From Nocardia altamirensis NBRC 108246 (GTDB taxonomy: Bacteria; Actinomycetota; Actinomycetes; Mycobacteriales; Mycobacteriaceae), in the NCBI RefSeq assembly GCF_001612685.1, contig NZ_BDAY01000034.1, positions 1 through 64,000 of the forward strand: 64,000 nt of DNA, in the 5' to 3' direction. Under the pieces are notes generated by a model. The model searched no databases. It worked only from the letters and a program-made list of their open reading frames with translations, and was not told where the DNA came from. Positions 52,013 through 60,933 of the stretch are shown one piece after another. The position numbers were made by a program, and so were the translations under genes. Every line of letters begins with the position of its first letter. Position 1 is the first letter of the stretch.

Positions 52013-54001
52013 TCACTTGACGCGCCCGATCCGCAGGTTCATCCAGTCGCCGAGCCACTGGACGGCATTGCGGCCGGAGCCGTCGACGATCAGGTTTCCG
52101 TAGTTCATGTGCGCGCCGGACGCGACGAAGTTGGCGGCGCTGAGGCCGTCGCCGATGAGGTTGACCAGATTGATGGGGTTGATCGGCGCAATCTGAGTCA
52201 GTTGGCCGGTCAGGGCCTTCAGGTCGAGATCATCGGCCTTCGCGATGGTGCGCGGACCGGTGCCACGCTTGCCGAGCACCTCCGGCGCGGGCTGACGCGC
52301 TTTGCCGGTGAGCATGTCGACCGCGGCCGCGGCCAAATCCTGGCCGATCGGCAGCAGACCGGACAGCGCGGTGCCTGCGCCGATCAGGTCGGGCACCTGG
52401 CCAGGCGGCGGGACCAGCTTCTCGAGCACCGACCACGCCACATCCTGGATGCGGCCGACGATGTTCGCCAGCCGCGGGATGTCGACGGCGGACAGGATCG
52501 AGGTCACCATCGAGGTCACCGCGCTGAAACCGAGCGAGTCGGGGATCACCGACAGCACCTGCGAGATCCATTTCAGGTCAACGTTTCCCGCCAGTTGGAC
52601 CAAGGGGTGCAGCTGGTTGTTCAGCTCACCGGCAATCTGATGAGCGCCCGCGGCGTCCATCGCGAGCGCCTTCTGCGGCAGCAGGGCGAGGTTGGCCAGG
52701 ATCCCGGGAAAGTCCACCGTGGTGACATCGGCGGCGACGTCGAGCGCCTGGTCGACCAGCACGGTGGGCTTGAGCAGCGCCAGGATGTTCCTGGCCGATC
52801 CGAGGATGTCGGGCGAGGTCGCGGCCAACGGCGCGACCTGGTCGCTGATTTCGTGGGCCGAGCTGCGCAGCGAGCGGGCCTTCAGCGAATTCGACCGCAG
52901 TTTGCGGACCCCGTTGTTCAGCAGCTTGTCGGCCGTGTCCGCGATGGCGGTCACCGACGATGCGGCCTCGGAGAGATCGGATTGCTCGGCCAGGGTCAGC
53001 ACCTCGCCCGCGTTGTTCTCGGCGGTGCCCGCAGGGGCAGCGGTCAGCCGGGCGGTGGCGGCCTGGTTGGCCGCGCCGGAATCGATCAGATCGGCGAGCG
53101 GGTTGATCGTGTTCAGCAGCGTGTGCGCGTTGGCGCGGACCCGCGTCAGATCGATGGCGGCAGGCGCGGTGAGGCTGGCGGTCAGATCGCCGACGGCCCC
53201 GGCCAGGCCTGGCAGGTCGGCCTTCGAGAAATCCGCGGTCAACGCCTCGGCCAGCGGAAAGTTGGCCTCGGGCGTCGGTAGGGCGCCGCCGCCGGTGAGC
53301 GCCTTGCTCAGGATCGAGCCCAGCGCACCGAGCAGGGGGTTGGCGCCCTTCTGGATCGAGCAGTACAGGTCCTTGGGATCACAGATCGAGGTGACCCGGC
53401 CCGCGAGCAGGCCCATGCCTTGCGGCCGTGGATCGGCGATCCCGGTGCCCGCGGTGTCGGGGCCGACGACGGATACGCCTGCGGTGCCCGCTCCCGGGTC
53501 GGCGAGCAGGCCGACGGCAAGCACCCGGTCGACGGGGATCGGGCCGCGACCGTTGCCGATGTCGGCGGCGATGTCGCCTGCGGCGTCGGCGCCCTGGCTG
53601 TAGCCGTTGATCGTGAATTTCGCGGCAGGGCAACGGGTTCCGTAATCGTGCAGCACGGTCCTCGCGTTGTTCAGCGCGGTGTTCTTGCTGTCGGCGTAGG
53701 TGAAGCCGTTGTCGAATGCGCGAGCCATGTAGGGGGTGAAGAAGATTTCGGACCTCGGCCCCTGCTCGCGCTGGATCGCCTCCGCGATCGGTGCGAGCAT
53801 GCCGACCGGGCGCCGCGGATCGGCGTTCTCGTCGGTCTCCCAGGTGCCGGGGATGAACAGATTGAAGGTCCCCGCGCACGGGATCGGCTCCGCGTGCGCG
53901 ATGGCGGGAGCAGCGACCTCAGACGACCCTACGGCTATACCGACGGTCACCATGGTGGTGACCACATAGCGTGCGGACGAACGCATCACTGACATCTGCA
54001 C
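52013..54001 (-). CDS. Large secreted cutinase-family protein
   Basis: A 662-residue protein. Signal peptide cleaved near AIAHA (about 37), then a cutinase-like alpha/beta-hydrolase domain: nucleophile elbow NGYSQGADAAG (Ser135), a CDPKDLYC segment with the Asp candidate (208), and a C-terminal SGAHMNYGNLIVDG with the His candidate (631). Typical cutinases are 200-300 residues, so about 400 residues of helix-rich, alanine/leucine-rich sequence separate Asp and His. It is encoded convergent to the flavoprotein. It could hydrolyse lipid or polyester substrates outside the cell. Confidence 0.86.
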   Translation of the reverse strand: MQMSVMRSSARYVVTTMVTVGIAVGSSEVAAPAIAHAEPIPCAGTFNLFIPGTWETDENADPRRPVGMLAPIAEAIQREQGPRSEIFFTPYMARAFDNGFTYADSKNTALNNARTVLHDYGTRCPAAKFTINGYSQGADAAGDIAADIGNGRGPIPVDRVLAVGLLADPGAGTAGVSVVGPDTAGTGIADPRPQGMGLLAGRVTSICDPKDLYCSIQKGANPLLGALGSILSKALTGGGALPTPEANFPLAEALTADFSKADLPGLAGAVGDLTASLTAPAAIDLTRVRANAHTLLNTINPLADLIDSGAANQAATARLTAAPAGTAENNAGEVLTLAEQSDLSEAASSVTAIADTADKLLNNGVRKLRSNSLKARSLRSSAHEISDQVAPLAATSPDILGSARNILALLKPTVLVDQALDVAADVTTVDFPGILANLALLPQKALAMDAAGAHQIAGELNNQLHPLVQLAGNVDLKWISQVLSVIPDSLGFSAVTSMVTSILSAVDIPRLANIVGRIQDVAWSVLEKLVPPPGQVPDLIGAGTALSGLLPIGQDLAAAAVDMLTGKARQPAPEVLGKRGTGPRTIAKADDLDLKALTGQLTQIAPINPINLVNLIGDGLSAANFVASGAHMNYGNLIVDGSGRNAVQWLGDWMNLRIGRVK

Positions 54002-54436
54002 CTCACTACCGGACTCGGCCGGTTACTTATCGCCGCGCGGGCACGCGCATCACCGAGCCGTCCGACTCGAAGCAAGTGGACTGCACTGGGCCCGGTACCG
54101 AGCGAAATAGCGTGCCGCACTTCGATGTACGGAATTCCTGCCAGAGCCGACTGCATCCAGGAGTGGCGCATTCGGCTGGTCGATCAGGCACCAGGGTAAG
54201 TCAATTCGCGAATCACGAACTGGTTACGACGTCCTACTTAACTCCGTTTAAGAAGCCCTTTCTCCGCATGAATGACGAAGGGCATCGAGAGGCAATAGAA
54301 AACGTGATCGCCCGCAGGCCCGAATAGACACATTGACCAATGGACTCGGCAGCGGGTTGTGATAACTACCAAATACTCAGAGCCGCAGGAGGATTCCACA
54401 CGTCGTGGCAGCTGCGCACTGCCACGACGCCGGTGC
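54002..54436. other. Intergenic region upstream of the cutinase gene
   Basis: About 435 bp with lower GC than its surroundings. It should contain the cutinase promoter (minus strand) and the terminator hairpin of the acyltransferase operon. A 118-codon plus-strand frame here has no protein-like character and is not called. Confidence 0.4.
54401..54429 (-). terminator. Hairpin at the end of the acyltransferase operon
   Basis: Perfect 11-bp stem CGTCGTGGCAG/CTGCCACGACG with a 7-nt loop, just past the stop of the lipoprotein remnant at 54437. Confidence 0.8.
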
Positions 54437-54654
54437 TCAGTACCGCTTCAGGATGAGATCGGTCTCGAGGACGTCGATCGCGGCCAGCCAGCCGTGGGTT
54501 CGGAGCGTGTCGATCGCCTTGTCGCGCAAGGTCGTCGCGTCGTTCTTCTTGTCGGCCTGGGTCAGCGCCGCGCCGAGGTCACCGTGGTGCCGCAGGCCGT
54601 CACTGCCACCGCTGCGAGCGCGGCGGCCAGCACGTTCCTGCGGCGCAGGCTCAT
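54437..54654 (-). pseudogene. Frameshifted small lipoprotein gene
   Basis: ATG 54654 begins MSLRRRNVLAAALAAVAVTAC, a textbook lipoprotein signal with lipobox, but this frame stops after about 30 codons. A different frame from about 54595 to 54437 reads DLGAALTQADKKNDATTLRD and ends DVLETDLILKRY-stop, which looks like the mature part. One or two bases would join them. The ATG overlaps the acyltransferase stop (ATGA), so the gene was coupled to it. It is either broken or affected by a sequencing error. Confidence 0.65.
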
Positions 54655-55682
54655 TCGGCCGCCACGTCGACCCGGCGATCCCGGCCACGCAGCACCGGCC
54701 GCAGGCGACGCGGCCTACGCACCTCCGGCGCGTCCGCGGCGACGGACGGGTCTTGCACGCGGGTCTTGCCCGCCTCGATCCACAGGGTGGCATCGCGCAG
54801 GCCGTGCCTGGACAGCTCGGTGCCGCGGACGGCGGCCTCGCAGCGGCGGGCCAGTTCCCTGCGGTCGGTGCCCGGCTGTTCGACCCGTTCGAGCACGACC
54901 TCGGCGACCATGCCGCGGGACCGGAGCACCCGGCGGGCCGAGGACGCGAAGGTGTCCTCGCCGACGAAACCGGGGACGGTGCACTGCGCGCCGTGCCGGT
55001 CGAGATAGCGCAAACGCACCGGCTGGACCGGGGTTTCGGTGTCGATCGCCGCCTGGAACAGCGCGGGCCGCATGGAGCCGTAGGCGCGGCCGCACCAGGT
55101 GGTGCCCTCGGGGAACACCGCGATCCGGTCGCCCGCCGCCAGCCTGGCGCCGACCTGCGCCACCACGCCGGGCAGCGCGCGCAACTTCTCCCGCTCGATC
55201 GGGATGACCCGCATCAGCGTCGCCAGCTTGCCGAGCACCGGCCAGTCCACCATGTCCGCGCGGGCAACGAAGCCGAGCGGCTGCACCGCGGCGAGCGCGA
55301 CGATGTCGGTCCAGCCGATATGCCCGACCACCACCATGACGCCGGTGCCCGCAGGCCCATAAACGACAGGAGCGGCGTTGCCCTCACCGACAACGCCGCT
55401 CTCATCTGTGGTGTCGACCCTGCGGTCGACGATGCGCAATTCCATTCCGAGACAACCCAACAACTTTCGCGCGTAGCCGCGCTGCAGCTGTTCCCGCTTG
55501 CTTTGCGGGGTAACAAGATTCATCACCGGAAAGCTGACGAGCAGTCCGGCGACGCCGAACAGCCTGCCGATCATCCTTCCGGTGCCGACCTCATCGATCG
55601 AGTCGATGCAGCCTGCCCCGCAGGGGCTCGACGGCATCCACGAGTGGGCGGTGGCCTGTGCGGGGGGTGCGTCGAAGACCAT
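54651..55682 (-). CDS. 1-acyl-sn-glycerol-3-phosphate acyltransferase-like (PlsC) protein
   Basis: A 343-residue protein of the lysophosphatidic acid acyltransferase family. Motif I is the H-x4-D in GHIGWTDI, motif III is FPEGTT, with an N-terminal hydrophobic region (about 38-60). It would acylate a lysophospholipid in membrane lipid synthesis. It matches M. tuberculosis Rv3026c in position. The C-terminal 40 residues are very basic. The remnant lipoprotein gene is translationally coupled at its end. Confidence 0.9.
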   Translation of the reverse strand: MVFDAPPAQATAHSWMPSSPCGAGCIDSIDEVGTGRMIGRLFGVAGLLVSFPVMNLVTPQSKREQLQRGYARKLLGCLGMELRIVDRRVDTTDESGVVGEGNAAPVVYGPAGTGVMVVVGHIGWTDIVALAAVQPLGFVARADMVDWPVLGKLATLMRVIPIEREKLRALPGVVAQVGARLAAGDRIAVFPEGTTWCGRAYGSMRPALFQAAIDTETPVQPVRLRYLDRHGAQCTVPGFVGEDTFASSARRVLRSRGMVAEVVLERVEQPGTDRRELARRCEAAVRGTELSRHGLRDATLWIEAGKTRVQDPSVAADAPEVRRPRRLRPVLRGRDRRVDVAAE

Positions 55683-55688
55683 GTCCTC

Positions 55689-56516
55689 TCACCGTCCTCC
55701 ATCGAAAGACGCTGCGGCGTCTTGTAACCGGTTGAGATAGCGGGTGTTGATGGTGTCGAGGCCGAGCAGCGCGACGAAGTCGGCGACCGCGAATTCCGGA
55801 TCGTGGGCTGGCTCGCCGCAGATCTCCGCACCGAGGCGCAGGTAGCCGCGCAGCAGCGGCGGCAGCTTGGGCCGCGCCGGCGGCGTCATCTCGTCGAGGG
55901 TCTTGCCGTCGACGACCACCGGGCGGTACGGGTGCACGCGCTGTTCGGGATCCGAGGCGTGCCTGCCGAGCAGCAGGTCGCGGACGCCGCGGACGTTGAC
56001 GCCGGGCTCGTCGGCCGGGCCGTCCTGCATCGGGACCGAGACGCAGCCCATCACCCAGTCGTAGCCGGTGAGCTGGATGTAGTGCAGGATGCCCGCCCAC
56101 ATCAGGGTCAGCACCGAACCGTTGCGGTGATCGGGCACCACGCAGGCGCGGCCCATCTCGACGATGCGCATGCCTTCCGGATCCAGTTGCGCCAGATCGA
56201 ATTCGGTGGCCGTGTAGTAACCGCCTGCCGCGGCGACCTTGTCCGGCGGCAGCATGCGGTAGCAGCCGACGAAGTCCTCGGTCCGGTCGTCGCGGACGAG
56301 CAGGTGGTCACAGTGGTCATCGAAGGAATCGGCGTCGAGGCCGGTCCCGTTGTCGGGGATCTGGAAACCGGGCTCGCTCGCGAAGACGCCGTAGCGCAGT
56401 CGCTGCGCCGCCACGCGGTGCTCAGCGTCGGACGAGACGACCAGCGAGTACCGTGACCGTTCCACCCCGGTGTCCGTCGAACGCGCCGGGGCTGTCAACA
56501 CGGACGTAATAGTCAT
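55689..56516 (-). CDS. GNAT-type (hemolysin-like) acyltransferase
   Basis: A 275-residue protein with an N-terminal GNAT-like half (RYSLVVSSDAEHRVAAQRLR, then FVGCYRMLPPDKVAAAGGYY and EMGRACVVPDHRNGS) followed by a C-terminal block typical of the ornithine/acyl-ACP acyltransferase family. It corresponds to M. tuberculosis Rv3027c. It ends 6 bp before the PlsC start, so the two form an operon likely concerned with acyl lipids. The ATG at 56516 is used; a start at 56603 would add 29 residues. Confidence 0.85.
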   Translation of the reverse strand: MTITSVLTAPARSTDTGVERSRYSLVVSSDAEHRVAAQRLRYGVFASEPGFQIPDNGTGLDADSFDDHCDHLLVRDDRTEDFVGCYRMLPPDKVAAAGGYYTATEFDLAQLDPEGMRIVEMGRACVVPDHRNGSVLTLMWAGILHYIQLTGYDWVMGCVSVPMQDGPADEPGVNVRGVRDLLLGRHASDPEQRVHPYRPVVVDGKTLDEMTPPARPKLPPLLRGYLRLGAEICGEPAHDPEFAVADFVALLGLDTINTRYLNRLQDAAASFDGGR

Positions 56517-56715
56517 AACCGTGATGAAACGAGACCGACACTGCGCCCGTGCAACCTCGAAGTGTCGCGTCGATGCCCGTTCGATGAACGAGATTGCGGT
56601 CACACCAAGCGTTTACCGGACTGTCGCGACCTGTTCGCGCCCCCGCGCCGTTAATGCATCTTTCACATGATTTAAGCCCGACTGAACGCCCGTAACATAC
56701 CGGGCCGAGCAACGA

Positions 56716-56750
56716 GAAAGTCGCACCGCGCGCTGCGCGATGCGACTTTC
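56716..56750 (-). terminator. Hairpin after the NADH dehydrogenase gene
   Basis: GAAAGTCGCA pairs with TGCGACTTTC (10 bp) around a 15-nt GC-rich loop, 11 bp past the NDH stop on the minus strand. Confidence 0.7.
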
Positions 56751-56760
56751 GATGGATCCG

Positions 56761-58053
56761 CTACGCGGCGGACCGTTGCTCGACCGGCGACTGCTCGGCG
56801 GTCTTGGTGACCTCGGCGAATCCAGGACGACCCGTGCCGATGAAGGCGATCAGCCAGGACGCGACCGCGGCGAACCGGTTACGGAACCCGACGAGGTAGA
56901 ACAGGTGCACCGCGAGCCACATGAACCAGGCGAGCAGGCCGCGGAAGGTGATGCGGTCGTTCAGCTTGGTGACCGCGCTGAACCGGCTGATCACCGCCAT
57001 GCTGCCCTTGTCCCAGTACTTGAATGCGGTGCCGGCCTGCTTCTTTCGCCGAATGATGTCGGCGGCGTGCCTGCCTTCCTGCATGGCAACCGGCGACTGT
57101 CCCGGGTAGCCGTTCAGCGAGGTCATATCGCCGATCGCGTAGATGTCGGCGTAGCCGCCGACGGTGAGATCGGGGTTGATCAGCAGTCGGCCTGCCCGGT
57201 CGGTCGCCACGCCGGTGGCCTCGGCCAGGATCTTCGCGAACCCGCCCGCCTGCACGCCTGCCGACCACACCACGGTCTCGGCCGCGATGCCGCTCTCGAC
57301 GCCGCTCTTGTCCTTGACGGTGACCTTGCCCGCTTCGATGTCGGTCACGAAGGTGCCGAGCAGCACCTCGACGCCGGTGCGGGTCAACGACTTCTTCGCA
57401 TACTCCGACAGCCCGCCGCCGAACGGGGGAAGCACCTCGCCTGCCCCCTCGACGAGGGTGACCGAAACTTCTTGGTGGTAGTACCTTTTCGCCAGTTCCT
57501 TCAGCTGGCCGGCGACCTCGACACCGGTCGCGCCCGCGCCGACGACCACGAAGCTCAGCAGCCTGCGCTTGGTCTCCTCGTCCGCGCCCTTTGCCTCGGC
57601 GAAGACCCGCTGGATCTGCGCGCGCAGCAGCTTGGCGTCGTCGATGGTCTTGAGCGAGAAGGTCTTCTCCGCGAAATCGTCACGACCGAAGTAGGACTGG
57701 CTGGCGCCGGTGGCGGCGATCAGCGATCCGTAGCGGATCCGGCGCTGCTCGCCGTCGTGCTCATAGGTGACGATCGCCTTGGCGGGATCGATGGCGACCA
57801 CCTTGCCGAGGCGCACGTCGGCCTCGCGGTGGCGGCGCAGAATCGAGGCGATCGGCGGCGCGATCTCCTCCGATGCCAGCACACCGGTCGCTACCTGGTA
57901 CAACAACGGTTGGAACAGGTGCTCCGGCGTGCTGGAGATCAGCACGTACTCGATACCCGACTTGGCAAGTTGCTTGGCGGCGGAGAGTCCGCCGAACCCC
58001 GATCCAACGATGACGACACCCGCGGTTTCGATACCCGCATCCACGTACTGCAT
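56761..58053 (-). CDS. Type II NADH dehydrogenase
   Basis: A 430-residue flavoenzyme that passes electrons from NADH to quinone without pumping protons. FAD site GSGFGGLSAAKQLA (about 17-30), second Rossmann VVVGAGATGVEVAGQL (about 165-180), and the C-terminal helix SWLIAF plus WFMWLAVHLFYLVG, used for membrane docking. It sits in the break between the acyltransferase genes and etfBA, so it is not part of the conserved core here. A LysR gene is divergent from it. Confidence 0.93.
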   Translation of the reverse strand: MQYVDAGIETAGVVIVGSGFGGLSAAKQLAKSGIEYVLISSTPEHLFQPLLYQVATGVLASEEIAPPIASILRRHREADVRLGKVVAIDPAKAIVTYEHDGEQRRIRYGSLIAATGASQSYFGRDDFAEKTFSLKTIDDAKLLRAQIQRVFAEAKGADEETKRRLLSFVVVGAGATGVEVAGQLKELAKRYYHQEVSVTLVEGAGEVLPPFGGGLSEYAKKSLTRTGVEVLLGTFVTDIEAGKVTVKDKSGVESGIAAETVVWSAGVQAGGFAKILAEATGVATDRAGRLLINPDLTVGGYADIYAIGDMTSLNGYPGQSPVAMQEGRHAADIIRRKKQAGTAFKYWDKGSMAVISRFSAVTKLNDRITFRGLLAWFMWLAVHLFYLVGFRNRFAAVASWLIAFIGTGRPGFAEVTKTAEQSPVEQRSAA

Positions 58054-58120
58054 GACAGCCTCCTTCTCTCATTACCAACCGTCATCGGGAACGAGGATAT
58101 TTCAGGAGTTAGGGCGCATA

Positions 58121-58137
58121 ATACAGATGAGTCTTAT
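58121..58137. promoter_or_regulatory. Possible LysR-type box
   Basis: ATA-N11-TAT, a form of the T-N11-A LTTR box, in the intergenic region between NDH and the LysR gene, 28 bp from the LysR start. The core is only three bases per arm, so weak. Confidence 0.3.
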
Positions 58138-58164
58138 CTCGATCCGTCATTAATGAGAGGCGCT

Positions 58165-59022
58165 GTGGAACTTCGGCAGCTCACCTACTTCGTCGCCGTC
58201 TGCGAGGAGCTCAGCTTCAGCGGCGCGGCCGCGAGGTGTTTCATCTCACAGTCCGCGATCAGCCATCAGATCTCCCGGCTGGAGCGCGATCTCGGCGTGC
58301 AGTTGTTCGAGCGCTCGACACGATCTGTGGTGCCCACCGACGCCACCGCACGGCTACTTCCCCTTGCGAAACAGATGTTGAGCCTCGAGTCGGCGATCCG
58401 AGCGGCGGTGCGCACCGTCGGTCCGCGCATCCGGCTCGCCGCGAACATGTCCTTCGCGACGCGCTCGCTGTCGGCGATCGCCAGCGCCCGCGCGACCCAT
58501 CCCGAGGCCGAGATCGAGTTCGTGATCAAGCCGTTCCGGCAGCGCATCACCGCGGTGGCCGACGGCGACTGCGATCTCGCACTGATCCGCGGCAGCGTCG
58601 ACCAGCCGGGGCTGGAAGTGGAACAGCTGTGGGTCGAGGATCTGGTGATCGCCACCTCCAGCGCGCATCCGCTGGCCAGCACCGAAACGGTGACGCTCTC
58701 GGACCTGAGCCGGTATCCGCTGCTGCTGCCGCCGGAACAGGAACAGGTGCTGCTGCACACCGTGATTCGGTCCGCGTTCGCCGAGCTGCCCACCGGGCCC
58801 ACCTTCGGCCCGCCGATCCCGCCCGATCACACCGCGACCCTGGAGCTGATCAACCGGCCCGACGCATGGACGGTGCTCTACGCGCAGAGTCCGACCGAGG
58901 GACTGGTCGTCCTGCAGCTCGCCGAGGCCAAGCTGCGGATCCCGGTGTCCGCGGTGCTGCGCAGCGACGTCCGCCGCTCCGCCATCCTGACCACGTTGCT
59001 GGGCGCGCTGCACCGCACCTGA
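58165..59022 (+). CDS. LysR family transcriptional regulator
   Basis: A 285-residue regulator with an N-terminal winged HTH (ELRQLTYFVAVCEELSFSGAAARCFISQSAIS, in shorter blocks ELRQLTYFV and AARCFISQSAISHQI) and a C-terminal periplasmic-binding-like effector domain. The GTG at 58165 gives the typical xELRQLxYFV start; an ATG at 58153 would add four residues. It is divergent from the type II NADH dehydrogenase gene, which is the likely target. Confidence 0.93.
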   Translation: MELRQLTYFVAVCEELSFSGAAARCFISQSAISHQISRLERDLGVQLFERSTRSVVPTDATARLLPLAKQMLSLESAIRAAVRTVGPRIRLAANMSFATRSLSAIASARATHPEAEIEFVIKPFRQRITAVADGDCDLALIRGSVDQPGLEVEQLWVEDLVIATSSAHPLASTETVTLSDLSRYPLLLPPEQEQVLLHTVIRSAFAELPTGPTFGPPIPPDHTATLELINRPDAWTVLYAQSPTEGLVVLQLAEAKLRIPVSAVLRSDVRRSAILTTLLGALHRT

Positions 59023-59050
59023 GCAGCGCGAAACTCGCTGGTGCGCAACA

Positions 59051-59088
59051 GGCGCACGACCCCGAGCCGACACTCAGGGTCGTGCGCC
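59051..59088. terminator. Hairpin between LysR and ABC permease genes
   Basis: GGCGCACGACCC and GGGTCGTGCGCC pair (extended to 16 bp with one mismatch) around a 6-nt loop, at a convergent junction. Confidence 0.75.
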
Positions 59089-59100
59089 GTCCAATCACGA

Positions 59101-59853
59101 CTACGCGTTCTCGCGAGCGAAACTGCGGGCGCCGATCACCATCAGCAGTACGGCAAGCACCGCCGTGACGCCGGAGCCGATATAGACATCGGCGACGCCG
59201 TAGTCGCCACGGAACAACGCGCGGGCGGCATCGACGGTGTACGAGAACGGGTTTGCCTTGGCGAGGTCACGCAACCAGGTCGGCCCGACGCTCATCGGCA
59301 GCAGAATTCCCGACAGCAACATGACCGGCAGCGTGACGCTGTTGAGCACCGACGCCAGCGTGCCCTCCGCCTTGGCCCACAACCCGAGCGCATACGACGC
59401 CGAAGCGAGACCGGCCGCCATCACCGCGATCAGCAGCACCGAGAGCACCAACCCCAGTGGGGCAGGCCGCAATCCGAACGCGAGCACGGCGACCCCGACC
59501 AGCACGAGTGCCTGCACGATCAAGACGGACATATCCTTGAGCACCCGCCCGAGCAGCAGCGCACCCCGATCGGCGGGCGTAACCCGTTGCCGCTCGACGA
59601 CTCCCGAGCGGACCTCGACCACGATGGCGAATCCCGCGTACAGCGCACCGGTCATTCCGGTCATGATGACCAGCGCCGGGGTCAGCACCTTCCACGGATC
59701 CGTGCCCGCAGGCGCGATTCCCTTGAACAGCGGGCCGAACAGCACCAGATACAGCACCGGCTGGGACAGGCCGATCATCACCCAGGTCGGGTTGCGCAGG
59801 TTCGTGCGCAGCTGCGACCAGAAGATCAGTCCGGTCTCTCGGAGGAACCTCAT
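59101..59853 (-). CDS. ABC-2 type transporter permease
   Basis: A 250-residue permease with six membrane helices of the ABC-2/DrrB type. It pairs with the ATPase upstream, and the frames overlap (ATGA). Together they form a DrrAB-like exporter for drugs or lipids. Confidence 0.91.
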   Translation of the reverse strand: MRFLRETGLIFWSQLRTNLRNPTWVMIGLSQPVLYLVLFGPLFKGIAPAGTDPWKVLTPALVIMTGMTGALYAGFAIVVEVRSGVVERQRVTPADRGALLLGRVLKDMSVLIVQALVLVGVAVLAFGLRPAPLGLVLSVLLIAVMAAGLASASYALGLWAKAEGTLASVLNSVTLPVMLLSGILLPMSVGPTWLRDLAKANPFSYTVDAARALFRGDYGVADVYIGSGVTAVLAVLLMVIGARSFARENA

Positions 59854-60866
59854 GCCCGATCTCCTTCGCGCAGTGAACGTCCGGTGATGGTGAGGAAGAC
59901 ATCGTCGAGGCTCGGTCGCTTGACGGTCAGCGCACCGGGTGCGATGCCACGCTCGTCCAGCGCCCGCAGCAGCGGCACCACCGCGGCGTCACCGCGCTCG
60001 ACGGTCAAGTGCACCACCACATTTCCCGGATGCTCCGCGCCGTCGGAGCGCAGGCCGGAACGGACCGTCAGCACGTCCTCGGCCACCGCCAGCGCGAGAT
60101 CCGCTTGGCCCTCGGCGATTTCGAGGCTGACGACGTCGCCGGCGATGCGGCGTTTCAGTTCCTCGGGGGTGCCCTCGGCGACGATGCCGCCGTGATCCAT
60201 CACCAGCACGCGGTCGCACAGCGCGTCGGCCTCTTCCAGATAGTGGGTGGTGAGCACGATCGTCGTCCCCCGATCCCGCAGCCTGCGAATGTGTTCCCAC
60301 AGGTTGGCCCTGCTCTGCGGATCGAGCCCGGTGGTCGGCTCGTCCAGATAGATGAGCTCCGGCCCGTGCACGAGACCGAGCGCGATGTCGACGCGTCGCC
60401 GCTGGCCGCCGGAGAGCTCGGCGCACTTGCGTCCACCGAGCCCGTCCAGCTCTAGCACCGCGAGCAGCTCCTCGGCGTTGGCGATCGCCTGCGCCTTGCC
60501 GAGTCCGAAAAGTCTTGCCTGCAGCACCAATTCGTCCATGACCAGTTCGAGGTCGTTGGTGGTGTGGCCCTGTGCGACATAGCCGATACGCGCACGGACG
60601 GTCCGCGATTCGGTGCGCAGGTCCGCGCCGGAAATGGTTGCCTCGCCCGCGGTCGGCGCGATCAGCGTGCTGATCATCCGCAGCGTGGTGGTCTTGCCCG
60701 CGCCGTTCGGGCCTAGGAGACCGAGGATCTCGCCGTCGTACACGGCGAAATCGACCCCCTTGACCGCCGCTACGGGACCGGTTCTGGTTTTGAAGGTTCG
60801 GGCAAGCCCATGCACCTCGATGACCGCTGTGCGTGTGCGGCCACGAACGGTGTCGATCGTTTCCAC
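59850..60866 (-). CDS. ABC transporter ATP-binding protein, DrrA-like
   Basis: A 338-residue ATPase: Walker A GPNGAGKTT (about 53-61), signature LSGGQRRRVDIALG, Walker B LIYLDEPTTGLD, followed by an extra C-terminal domain (about 240-338) as in the DrrA daunorubicin exporter. The GTG at 60866 has no ribosome site; a -35 TTGACT and -10 TACCGT with 17-bp spacing lie so close that transcription may begin at the start codon. The PadR gene upstream probably regulates it. Confidence 0.92.
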   Translation of the reverse strand: METIDTVRGRTRTAVIEVHGLARTFKTRTGPVAAVKGVDFAVYDGEILGLLGPNGAGKTTTLRMISTLIAPTAGEATISGADLRTESRTVRARIGYVAQGHTTNDLELVMDELVLQARLFGLGKAQAIANAEELLAVLELDGLGGRKCAELSGGQRRRVDIALGLVHGPELIYLDEPTTGLDPQSRANLWEHIRRLRDRGTTIVLTTHYLEEADALCDRVLVMDHGGIVAEGTPEELKRRIAGDVVSLEIAEGQADLALAVAEDVLTVRSGLRSDGAEHPGNVVVHLTVERGDAAVVPLLRALDERGIAPGALTVKRPSLDDVFLTITGRSLREGDRA

Positions 60867-60873
60867 ACCGATT

Positions 60874-60902
60874 ACGGTAGGAACAATCGACTAAATAGTC
60901 AA
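60874..60902 (-). promoter_or_regulatory. Promoter and overlapping palindrome for the ABC exporter
   Basis: On the minus strand, TTGACT (60897-60902) and TACCGT (60874-60879) are 17 bp apart. The palindrome GACTAAATAGTC (60889-60900) overlaps the -35 and is a candidate PadR operator. The start codon at 60866 is 7 bp past the -10, suggesting a leaderless transcript. Confidence 0.65.
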
Positions 60903-60933
60903 GCTTTACTATTCACGCTTGATCATGCACGGC

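Noticed and set aside
53971..54327. A 118-codon plus-strand frame upstream of the cutinase gene
   Set aside because: Reads through the cutinase start and promoter region and has no protein-like pattern.
58068..58157. CTCATTA and TAATGAG inverted arms in the NDH/LysR gap
   Set aside because: They are 77 bp apart, too far for one operator, and the right arm overlaps a possible start codon.
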